Positions 1-6,300 of a stretch of DNA of 10,601 nt are shown here, one piece after another. The notes under the pieces are model-generated. The model did no database searches. It saw only the letters and a list, made by a program, of their open reading frames with translations, and was not told the DNA's origin. Position numbers and translations under genes: made by a program. Numbering within the stretch: position 1 is the first letter of the stretch; every line of letters begins with the position of its first letter. This stretch comes from an uncultured Phycisphaerae bacterium. Lineage in GTDB: Bacteria; Planctomycetota; Phycisphaerae; Sedimentisphaerales; Anaerohalosphaeraceae. The stretch spans positions 1 through 10,601 of the forward strand of contig CALKKA010000029.1 in NCBI GenBank assembly GCA_937995495.1. Direction: 5' to 3'.

Positions 1-2
1 AC

Positions 3-752
3 AGGGCACACGACGCACAGATTATCAAGAAAGTGAATGAATATCTGCCGCAACACGATACGGCAGGTCTCGAGATTCATATTATGGCTCCGCAGGATGC
101 GATGCAGTTCTCACTGGACCGTGTCCGCAAGGGACAGAACACGATCTCCGTCACAGGTAATGTTTTACGTGACTACCTGACCGACCTGTTCCCAATTCTT
201 GAACTGGGCACCAGCGCCCGGATGCTGTCGATTGTTCCGCTGATGAACGGCGGCGGGTTGTTTGAAACCGGTGCCGGCGGATCGGCTCCCAAGCATGTTC
301 AGCAGTTCCTTCAGGAAGGACACCTGCGGTGGGATTCGCTGGGTGAATACTGTGCTTTGGTACCATCTTTTGAGCTCATCGCCCAGAAGGCCGAGAATGA
401 AAAAGCAGCGATTCTTGCAGCAGCACTCAGTGAAGCCATCAGTAAGTATCTTGAAAACGCCAAATCACCGTCTCGCAAGGTCGGCGAAATTGACAACCGG
501 ATGAGTACATTTTATCTGGCGATGTACTGGGCACAGGCACTGGCCACCCAAGATAAGGACGCTTCGCTTCGGGCGACTTTTGAAGACGCGGCAAAAGCAA
601 TTGAAGAAAATGAGGCCAAAATCACTCAGGAAATGCTCGCCGCACAGGGACGGTCAGTCGATATTGGCGGATACTATTTGCCGGATTTTGAACTGACGGC
701 CCGACAAATGCGTCCCAGCAAAGCCTTTAATGATATTATTGACGCAATGTAA
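3..752 (+). CDS. icd: Monomeric-type NADP-dependent isocitrate dehydrogenase, C-terminal part (5' end outside window)
   Basis: This enzyme oxidatively decarboxylates isocitrate to 2-oxoglutarate in the TCA cycle, producing NADPH in the cytoplasm. The frame is open from base 3 to the TAA at 750-752, about 249 residues. The family is usually about 740 residues, so roughly the last third is present. The internal GTG at 33 is not the true start, because the coding frame continues to the left edge (RAHDAQIIKK precedes it). The diagnostic stretch is GGGLFETGAGGSAPKHVQQ near residues 83-101 of the visible part, a signature of the monomeric enzyme that is absent from the common homodimeric Icd. The conserved NVLRDYLTDLFPILELGTSA block lies just before it. 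The gene ends 131 bp before lpxK, and a promoter lies between them, so it is probably a separate transcript. Family assignment is confident; cofactor preference is inferred from the family. Confidence 0.95.
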   Translation, partial: RAHDAQIIKKVNEYLPQHDTAGLEIHIMAPQDAMQFSLDRVRKGQNTISVTGNVLRDYLTDLFPILELGTSARMLSIVPLMNGGGLFETGAGGSAPKHVQQFLQEGHLRWDSLGEYCALVPSFELIAQKAENEKAAILAAALSEAISKYLENAKSPSRKVGEIDNRMSTFYLAMYWAQALATQDKDASLRATFEDAAKAIEENEAKITQEMLAAQGRSVDIGGYYLPDFELTARQMRPSKAFNDIIDAM

Positions 753-789
753 TGCCATAAATGCAGCCCGGCAGGCCTTATCATTTGAA

Positions 790-818
790 TTGACATTGAC
801 TTAGGAGTTCTTTAAGAT
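790..818 (+). promoter_or_regulatory. Candidate sigma70 promoter for the lpxK operon
   Basis: A perfect -35 hexamer TTGACA (790-795) is followed by a 17-bp spacer and TAAGAT (813-818), which matches four of six -10 positions including the key first two and last two. It lies in the only sizeable gap before the five-gene envelope operon and would start transcription near 825, giving a leader of about 60 nt before lpxK. This is a motif-level prediction only. Confidence 0.55.
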
Positions 819-851
819 ATTTCGCCGTGGAAGACGATTAGAATTTTCGGC

Positions 852-887
852 ATGAGAAGCTCTGGATTTACAGGAACATCTGTTTGA
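852..887 (+). other. Possible 11-codon leader ORF ending on the lpxK start codon
   Basis: An ATG at 852 opens an 11-codon frame (MRSSGFTGTSV) whose TGA (885-887) overlaps the TTG start of lpxK (884-886). The arrangement would allow translational coupling to a weak TTG start. I see no convincing Shine-Dalgarno sequence in front of the ATG, and so short a frame can arise by chance, so this is a weak call. Confidence 0.15.
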
Positions 888-1969
888 ATCATGACGCCTA
901 TCGAAGGATTGTTTCCGGGCAGAATCAGCGTCCCGGGGTCGGCATATTGCGTTTTTTTCTCGGCGCAGTAGCCCTGACATATGGGCTGGTGATGCGCGGG
1001 CGGAATCTGTTGTATGCAATCGGCATTCTTCGCTCTCATGCCGCGGGTGTTCCCGTCATCAGCGTTGGCAACATCACCACCGGCGGCACGGGCAAAACAC
1101 CGCTGGTAATCTGGCTGTGCAATTATCTGCAGGATAAGGGACTGCACTGCTCCATCCTCACACGGGGCTACAAAACCGCCCCAGATCAGATCACCGATGA
1201 ACCCGCCCTGCTGGCTCGGGCCTGTCTCGACACCGATGTCATCGTCAATCCCAACCGCCTCGCTGGGGCACAAAAGGCTGTCTCTTCCCATCAGGCACAG
1301 GCACTTGTTTTGGATGACGGATTCCAGCACCGGAGACTCAAACGCGATCTGGATATCATCGCGGTTGATGCGACCTGTCCGTTTGGTTACGGACGCGTTT
1401 TGCCCGCCGGGCTGCTTCGAGAACCAAAAAGTGGATTGTCCCGCGCCGATGCGGTGATCATCACACGATTCGACCAAGCCGACATGGAACAAATGCGGCA
1501 ACTTGAAGAAGAAATTCAAAAGATCGCACCAAACATCCCTGTTGCCAAGGCCGCCCATAAACACACCGGCGCAGTCACCTTTCAGAATGAAAAACTCGAT
1601 CTGGAAGAGCTCAGCGGCAAAAAGATTTTCGCGTTCTGCGGCATTGGAAACCCGGACGCCTTTTTCCGATGCCTTGAGCAGAATGGCTTGTCTTTGGCAG
1701 ACACCCAAATCTTTGACGACCACCACGCCTACACACGGGAAGAAATGAGACAAATTTTTGAACGGGCGCTTTCCTGCAGAGCCGAGATGATTTTGTGTAC
1801 ACAAAAAGACTGGGTCAAAACCGCCCTGCTGTCGCCGGAGGAGGAAGATGTAGTTTTTGCCTATCTGGCAATGGAACTGGACTTTCTTGAGGGATTTGAT
1901 AAAATAACGCCTTTGATAGATAATCTGTTCGCTGACCCATCAAAGGAAAACAGAACGGAAAACGAATGA
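884..1969 (+). CDS. lpxK: Tetraacyldisaccharide 4'-kinase (lipid A 4'-kinase)
   Basis: LpxK phosphorylates the 4' position of the tetraacyl-disaccharide 1-phosphate using ATP to give lipid IVA, at the inner face of the inner membrane. Visible features are an N-terminal amphipathic/hydrophobic helix (about residues 20-37), the P-loop GNITTGGTGKT (62-72), TRGYK (93-97), DEP (105-107, the region of a catalytic Asp), DDGFQH (144-149), PFGYGRVLPAGLLREP (166-181), and a late DDHHAYT block containing the conserved His. Its 361 residues fit the family. The start is TTG at 884. It is preceded by AGGA (872-875) at 8-nt spacing, and no ATG or GTG lies between it and the upstream in-frame stop at 839-841. 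The N-terminus it gives, MNHDAYRRIVSGQ, looks like a natural LpxK beginning. It is the first gene of the operon, and its TGA overlaps the hldE ATG by 4 bp. Confidence 0.96.
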   Translation: MNHDAYRRIVSGQNQRPGVGILRFFLGAVALTYGLVMRGRNLLYAIGILRSHAAGVPVISVGNITTGGTGKTPLVIWLCNYLQDKGLHCSILTRGYKTAPDQITDEPALLARACLDTDVIVNPNRLAGAQKAVSSHQAQALVLDDGFQHRRLKRDLDIIAVDATCPFGYGRVLPAGLLREPKSGLSRADAVIITRFDQADMEQMRQLEEEIQKIAPNIPVAKAAHKHTGAVTFQNEKLDLEELSGKKIFAFCGIGNPDAFFRCLEQNGLSLADTQIFDDHHAYTREEMRQIFERALSCRAEMILCTQKDWVKTALLSPEEEDVVFAYLAMELDFLEGFDKITPLIDNLFADPSKENRTENE

Positions 1970-3468
1970 ATTACACGAACCTATTAAAAGCTGTTACGCA
2001 TCTTGGCTCGCCAAAGGTGTTGCTGGTCGGCGACTTTATGCTGGACAGCTATATCTACGGGGATGCCCTGCGCATCAGCCCGGAGGCCCCGGTACAGGTG
2101 CTCAAAGTCGTTCGTCGTGAATACGCCGGCGGTGGCGCCTCATCTGTTGCCGCCGATGTCACAAAGCTGGGGGCACAATGCTTTTGTATCGGTATTATCG
2201 GCAATGACACCAATGCCCGAAAGCTGAGGGACATCCTGAAAGAACTCGGCGCCGAAACGAGCGGCCTCATTGAAATCGAGGGACGCCCCACTATCACTAA
2301 AGAGCGGATCGTCGGTCTGGCACAGCATCGGCATCGTCAGCAACTATTGCGTGTGGATGATGAAAGCACCGAACCACTGGCGGAAGTTGATTACCAGCGA
2401 CTGCTTGAAGTTTATCAGGAGCAATTGAGCCAGTGTGATGTCGTCTGCCTACAAGACTACAACAAGGGACTTTTGGAACCGGCTTTTTGCCAGCAATTGA
2501 TTACGCTGGCCCATAAAGCGGGCAAAAAAATACTCGTCGATCCGCCAGCAGACCATGATTACTGTAAATTTTCCGGCGCAACGCTTATCACACCCAACCG
2601 CAAAGAAACCTCTCATGCGGTAGGCTTTGAGATCGGAACAATCGCTGATGCGGAAAGGGCATCTCTCCAATTGCGGGAACAGTTGGATCTAGACGCAGTG
2701 GTCATTACGCTGGATAAAGAAGGTGCCTATCTGCGAACGCAGGATATGGCCAAACAACTTTCAATCCTGCCTCGGACTGTCTATGACGTGACCGGTGCCG
2801 GTGATATGATGCTGGCAATGCTCGCAGTGGCGCTTGCCGCCGGACAGGATGAGGAAACCTCACTCCAACTGGCGAACATTGCCAGCGGCCTCGAAGTTGA
2901 GAAGTTCGGTGTTGCCACCGTCAGCGTCGATGAGATTGTCAATGAGATCATCTCGACACATCAGGGCAAAACGGGGAAAATTCATGATGTCGAAGAACTT
3001 GTTAAGCATCTGGACTACCACCGGCAGCAAAAAGATACGATCGTTTTTACAAACGGCTGTTTCGATGTTCTGCACCGGGGACATATTGAATATCTGAAAT
3101 TTTGTAAGGACCGGGGCGACATTGTCGTTTTGGGACTCAACAGCGATAACTCCGTCCGGCAACTCAAAGGCCCCGAACGACCCGTCAACAACCAGCACGA
3201 CCGCGCTGCGGTACTGGCGGCGATGGAAAGCATTGATTACATCACGATCTTTGATGAACTCGATCCACTGGAACTGATCAAACAGGTTCGCCCGGACATT
3301 CTTGTCAAAGGCGCAGACTGGGGAGATAAGGGGGTCATCGGAAGAGAATTCGTTGAGTCCTGCGGCGGGCGTGTGGAACTGGCCCCTCTGCTGGATGGCA
3401 AAAGCTCCACCCAAACCATCAATAAGCTAAAGGGATTGAACGGGACAACCGATCAGAAGGATGAATGA
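1966..3468 (+). CDS. hldE: Bifunctional heptose 7-phosphate kinase / heptose 1-phosphate adenylyltransferase
   Basis: HldE carries out two cytoplasmic steps of ADP-heptose synthesis: phosphorylation of D-glycero-beta-D-manno-heptose 7-phosphate at C1, and, after GmhB removes the 7-phosphate, adenylylation to ADP-D,D-heptose. The N-terminal ribokinase/PfkB domain covers about residues 15-330. It has VLLVGDFMLD (18-27), the AGGGASSVA sugar-binding block (54-62) and the catalytic TGAGD (276-280). A short linker leads to the nucleotidyltransferase domain (about 355-495), with FTNGCFDVLHRGH (361-373, the HxGH-type motif) and LVKGADW (446-452). The 500 residues are slightly longer than the roughly 475 of the E. 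coli enzyme. Both halves look intact, with no lost catalytic motif. It overlaps lpxK by 4 bp and gmhB by 4 bp (ATGA junctions), so translation is probably coupled along the operon. Confidence 0.96.
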   Translation: MNYTNLLKAVTHLGSPKVLLVGDFMLDSYIYGDALRISPEAPVQVLKVVRREYAGGGASSVAADVTKLGAQCFCIGIIGNDTNARKLRDILKELGAETSGLIEIEGRPTITKERIVGLAQHRHRQQLLRVDDESTEPLAEVDYQRLLEVYQEQLSQCDVVCLQDYNKGLLEPAFCQQLITLAHKAGKKILVDPPADHDYCKFSGATLITPNRKETSHAVGFEIGTIADAERASLQLREQLDLDAVVITLDKEGAYLRTQDMAKQLSILPRTVYDVTGAGDMMLAMLAVALAAGQDEETSLQLANIASGLEVEKFGVATVSVDEIVNEIISTHQGKTGKIHDVEELVKHLDYHRQQKDTIVFTNGCFDVLHRGHIEYLKFCKDRGDIVVLGLNSDNSVRQLKGPERPVNNQHDRAAVLAAMESIDYITIFDELDPLELIKQVRPDILVKGADWGDKGVIGREFVESCGGRVELAPLLDGKSSTQTINKLKGLNGTTDQKDE

Positions 3469-4595
3469 TGGCACACAAAGCTGTATTTCTTGACCGCGAC
3501 GATACGATTGTCGATGATCCTGGTTATATCCGAAGCCCTGAACAACTTCGACTGATACCCGGTGCCGCAGAGGCACTGAAACAATTGAAGAAAATGGGAT
3601 ACCTGTTGGTTGTCATCACCAATCAGTCCGGCGTAGCCCGGGGATTTGTTACAGAGGAACAGCTTGAAGAAATCCATCAGGAGTTGAGAAGACAACTCGC
3701 CGCTGACAACGCCATGATCGACAGGCTTTACTACTGCCCTTATCATCCGGATGGCGAGGTGAAGGATTTCAGTGTCGAAAGCAACCTGCGAAAACCGAAC
3801 GCCGGGATGTTTTTTCAGGCTGAAGAAGACCTCGATATTGATCTGACACAGTCCTGGATGATCGGCGATTCGTATCGAGACATCCAGGCGGGTAAAGTTG
3901 CAGGTTGTCATACCATCCTTGTTGATGTACCCGGAAAGATCCGCGAGAAAAAGAAGACCGATGCGGAACCGGACCGAAAAGCCGTTAATCTGAGAGAGGC
4001 CGTCAATATTATTCGGATGTACGAGTTCCATCAAAAGGCAAAGTCCGTCAAACAAACACCCGAACAGAGTCAAGGCTCAGATGATTCAAGCGAATCGTCC
4101 GACCCTGAACCAGCAAACCAAACCCTATCCGATAAGCCGGAAGCGAAGGACTCTATTCACCCGCCACACACGGAACTTGAAGCAGTCGTTGAGGAAGTAG
4201 CACCCCTTGCTGCGCCGGAAACGAAAACAGAAACGGAAGCCGCATCAGAAGAAGAATCCCAAGCAACCGCACCGGAGTCGGCGAAGGTTTATACCGCTAA
4301 AAACCGTGCGGAAGCACCGCAACCAGCTGAACCTATCAGCGAAACACATCATCTTCTTGAAGAAATTGCTCTCCGGCTAAAACGCAAAGACCGCGAGGGA
4401 TTGTATCAGGAATTCTCTGTATTCAAATTACTGTCACTAATGCTCCAAGTCATTGCTGTGTTTTGTTTGATCATCAGTCTTGGTTTCTGGCTCAGCCCGA
4501 AAATCGGAGGAGAACCGGTTGTGATTATGATCGGCTACTCCATCGCCCTGCAGCTTATTGTAATTGCGTTGCTGATGATGCACTCTAGGGATTAG
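3465..4595 (+). CDS. gmhB: GmhB-like HAD phosphatase (heptose 1,7-bisphosphate 7-phosphatase) fused to an acidic linker and C-terminal membrane module
   Basis: The N-terminal ~185 residues are a HAD-IIIA phosphatase of the GmhB/histidinol-phosphatase type, expected to remove the 7-phosphate between the two HldE reactions. Visible motifs: FLDRDDT (8-14) with nucleophile D10 and acid/base D12, TNQSG (52-56), RKP (109-111), and GDSYRD (134-139). Two oddities occur in the catalytic domain. The motif normally reads DRDGT but here has Asp at 13. Of the usual Cys-x-His plus Cys-x-Cys zinc set, only C91 and H94 remain, and residues 102-108 before RKP lack Cys. Residues about 190-292 are rich in Glu, Pro, Ser, Ala and Thr and look disordered. 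HLLEEIALRLKRKDREGLY (296-314) leads into two hydrophobic helices (about 321-343 and 352-371), so the protein is probably anchored in the inner membrane. GmhB is normally about 190 residues. An alternative start at 3468 has better spacing from AGAAGG (3455-3460). The role is inferred from domain and operon context. Confidence 0.85.
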   Translation: MMAHKAVFLDRDDTIVDDPGYIRSPEQLRLIPGAAEALKQLKKMGYLLVVITNQSGVARGFVTEEQLEEIHQELRRQLAADNAMIDRLYYCPYHPDGEVKDFSVESNLRKPNAGMFFQAEEDLDIDLTQSWMIGDSYRDIQAGKVAGCHTILVDVPGKIREKKKTDAEPDRKAVNLREAVNIIRMYEFHQKAKSVKQTPEQSQGSDDSSESSDPEPANQTLSDKPEAKDSIHPPHTELEAVVEEVAPLAAPETKTETEAASEEESQATAPESAKVYTAKNRAEAPQPAEPISETHHLLEEIALRLKRKDREGLYQEFSVFKLLSLMLQVIAVFCLIISLGFWLSPKIGGEPVVIMIGYSIALQLIVIALLMMHSRD

Positions 4596-4602
4596 GGCGT
4601 CT

Positions 4603-5631
4603 ATGACTTCACAAAAGATTTTAATCTGGCTTCCCTCGCCGCTGGGCGACGCCATTATGGCAACGCCGGCTCTACGTGAATTTCGTCGCCTCTTCCCGAG
4701 CGCTTCCATTACATTCCTCGGCCCCGCATTTACCCGGCAGGTTCTTTCGCCGAGTCCGTTTTGTGACGACTGGATCGATCTTGAAAAAAATTCTCTGAAC
4801 ACAGTCCGGCAAATCAAGGCAAACCATTTTGATGTAGCTATTACCCTAAAAAGTTCATTTGGCTCGGCATTGGTCGTTTGGTTGGCCGGGATTGGTCGCC
4901 GGATCGGGTATGCCCGTGAGGGACGGTCTCTGCTGTTAACCGACCGGATCAATCCTTTACGAAATGATAAGGGAGCGTTTCAGCCCGCCCCGATGATTGA
5001 GTATTATCTCAAGATCGCCACGCATTTAGGCGGCAGCTCGGATAATAAAAAAACGGAACTCTCTATTCGCACTGAAGACAAAGAGGCAGTGCTGGAAACA
5101 CTGCCGCAACTGAAATCGCTGGCCGGACCGCTGGTAATCCTTGTCCCTGGCGGAGCATTTGGTCCCAGCAAGCTCTGGCCCATCGAGCGCTATGCTCAAC
5201 TGGTCGACATGCTCTATGATACCTATCACGCAACGGTCATTCTTTCAGTCTCCCCAATCAAACAAGAAGTCAAAATTGCAGAGTCAATCTGTCAGCAGGC
5301 AGTTTCTGAACCCGTCAATTTAGGATATACCTCATTAAGCGGTGGTCGGTTAAAAGCCCTCTACTCACTTGCCGACTTGGTTATTACCAATGATACCGGC
5401 CCGCGGCATATTGCAATTGCGCTGGATAAACCCGTTGTGTCGCTATTTGGCCCGAATAATCCGCTGTGGACACAAACCGAACATGACAAAGAAATTCAGA
5501 TTCTCGGCGTAGCCCCCTGTGTACCGTGTGACAAGCCCGTTTGCAAACAGACGCAGCACTTGTGCATGGAATCGATTACGGTGGAGCATGTTTTTGAAAT
5601 GGCACAGAAGATAATAGGAAGCAAATTCTAA
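4603..5631 (+). CDS. waaF: ADP-heptose:LPS heptosyltransferase (GT9 family, WaaF-like)
   Basis: This GT-B fold glycosyltransferase of family 9 transfers heptose from ADP-heptose to the growing LPS inner core at the cytoplasmic face of the membrane. The N-terminal block ILIWLPSPLGDAIMATPALR (6-25) carries the acceptor-domain Asp (D15). The ADP-heptose domain shows PGGAFGPSKLWP (182-193) and ITNDTGPRH (261-269), followed by VVSLFGP. The Cys-rich tail CVPCDKPVCKQTQHLC (306-321) is typical of the heptosyltransferase II (WaaF) branch rather than WaaC. The family usually has His-containing GPMH or GPRH; GPRH is seen here. Length (342) fits the family. ATG at 4603 follows the gmhB stop by 7 bp, with AGGG (4594-4597) overlapping that stop as a likely ribosome-binding site. 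Whether it adds the first or second heptose cannot be told from sequence alone, and no waaC or waaA is visible in the window. Confidence 0.93.
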   Translation: MTSQKILIWLPSPLGDAIMATPALREFRRLFPSASITFLGPAFTRQVLSPSPFCDDWIDLEKNSLNTVRQIKANHFDVAITLKSSFGSALVVWLAGIGRRIGYAREGRSLLLTDRINPLRNDKGAFQPAPMIEYYLKIATHLGGSSDNKKTELSIRTEDKEAVLETLPQLKSLAGPLVILVPGGAFGPSKLWPIERYAQLVDMLYDTYHATVILSVSPIKQEVKIAESICQQAVSEPVNLGYTSLSGGRLKALYSLADLVITNDTGPRHIAIALDKPVVSLFGPNNPLWTQTEHDKEIQILGVAPCVPCDKPVCKQTQHLCMESITVEHVFEMAQKIIGSKF

Positions 5632-5633
5632 GC

Positions 5634-6290
5634 ATGGATATATCATTTCTTATTCTAATCATTTTTGCATACTTTTTAGGTGCCGTGCCGTTTGGTTTTT
5701 TAATCGGAAAGGCACATGGAAAAGATCTGCGACTGCTCGGATCGGGGAATATTGGCGCCACGAATGCAACCCGAGCTCTGGGTAAAAAGTGGGGGTATCC
5801 GTGCCTTTTGCTGGATGTACTAAAAGGGTTAATCCCGATGTTGCTCGTGCCCATGCTGGACCTTGTTGATGTAAAAACTGCCAGTCCGGCATCGCTGGCC
5901 CTGTGGCTGTTGGTGGGTTGTGCGGCAGTATTGGGGCATGTATTCCCGGTGTACCTGAAATTCAAAGGCGGCAAAGGTGTCGCCACCAGTTTAGGGATTG
6001 TGTTGGGATTATGGCCCTATTTTACATTTTGTGGGATTGGAGCGTTTGTGATCTGGTTGGTCACACTGTTGATCTGGCGAACTGTATCACTGTCATCTAT
6101 CCTCGCAGCAATCAGTTTTCCGATCACGCTGACAGCCCTCACAATTATATTGGAGTCATGGGGAATTGACCAGCTATGGCCGCTGATTGCGGTCGCTTCG
6201 GGTATGGCCTTGCTAATCGTCGTGCGGCACAAAACCAATATCAAACGTTTGCTCGACGGCTCCGAACTAAAAATAGGGCATAAAGACTAA
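5634..6290 (+). CDS. plsY: Acyl-phosphate:glycerol-3-phosphate acyltransferase
   Basis: PlsY is a polytopic inner-membrane enzyme that uses acyl-phosphate to acylate sn-glycerol-3-phosphate at position 1, the first step of phosphatidic acid synthesis. All three cytoplasmic signature loops are visible: GSGNIGATNATRALG (36-50), KGGKGVATSLG (111-121), and HKTNIKRLLDGSE (199-211). Several hydrophobic segments fall between them (about 3-25, 56-76, 86-108, 126-148, 153-173, 181-197). The 218 residues are normal for the family. The ATG lies 2 bp after the waaF stop, so the gene is clearly part of the operon. An AGGAA at 5616-5620 sits rather far upstream (13 nt), so translation may depend on coupling to waaF. 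It ends 10 bp before the converging DUF255 gene, and I see no obvious hairpin terminator in that gap. Confidence 0.96.
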   Translation: MDISFLILIIFAYFLGAVPFGFLIGKAHGKDLRLLGSGNIGATNATRALGKKWGYPCLLLDVLKGLIPMLLVPMLDLVDVKTASPASLALWLLVGCAAVLGHVFPVYLKFKGGKGVATSLGIVLGLWPYFTFCGIGAFVIWLVTLLIWRTVSLSSILAAISFPITLTALTIILESWGIDQLWPLIAVASGMALLIVVRHKTNIKRLLDGSELKIGHKD

Positions 6291-6300
6291 CCGTCTCGCT

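Noticed and set aside
753..789. Possible terminator hairpin after the isocitrate dehydrogenase gene
   Set aside because: The GC-rich stretch (GCAGCCCGGCAGGCC) does not fold into a clean stem and is not followed by a T-run. I cannot support a Rho-independent terminator.
812..1804. A 330-codon open frame on the minus strand opposite lpxK
   Set aside because: It lies entirely antisense to a clearly recognised LpxK with all its motifs. Its translation shows no family I recognise, so it is a codon-bias shadow.
6291..6300. Possible bidirectional terminator between plsY and the DUF255 gene
   Set aside because: The 10-bp convergent gap and its flanks contain no stem longer than four bases and no T-run. 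Any terminator would have to lie inside coding sequence.
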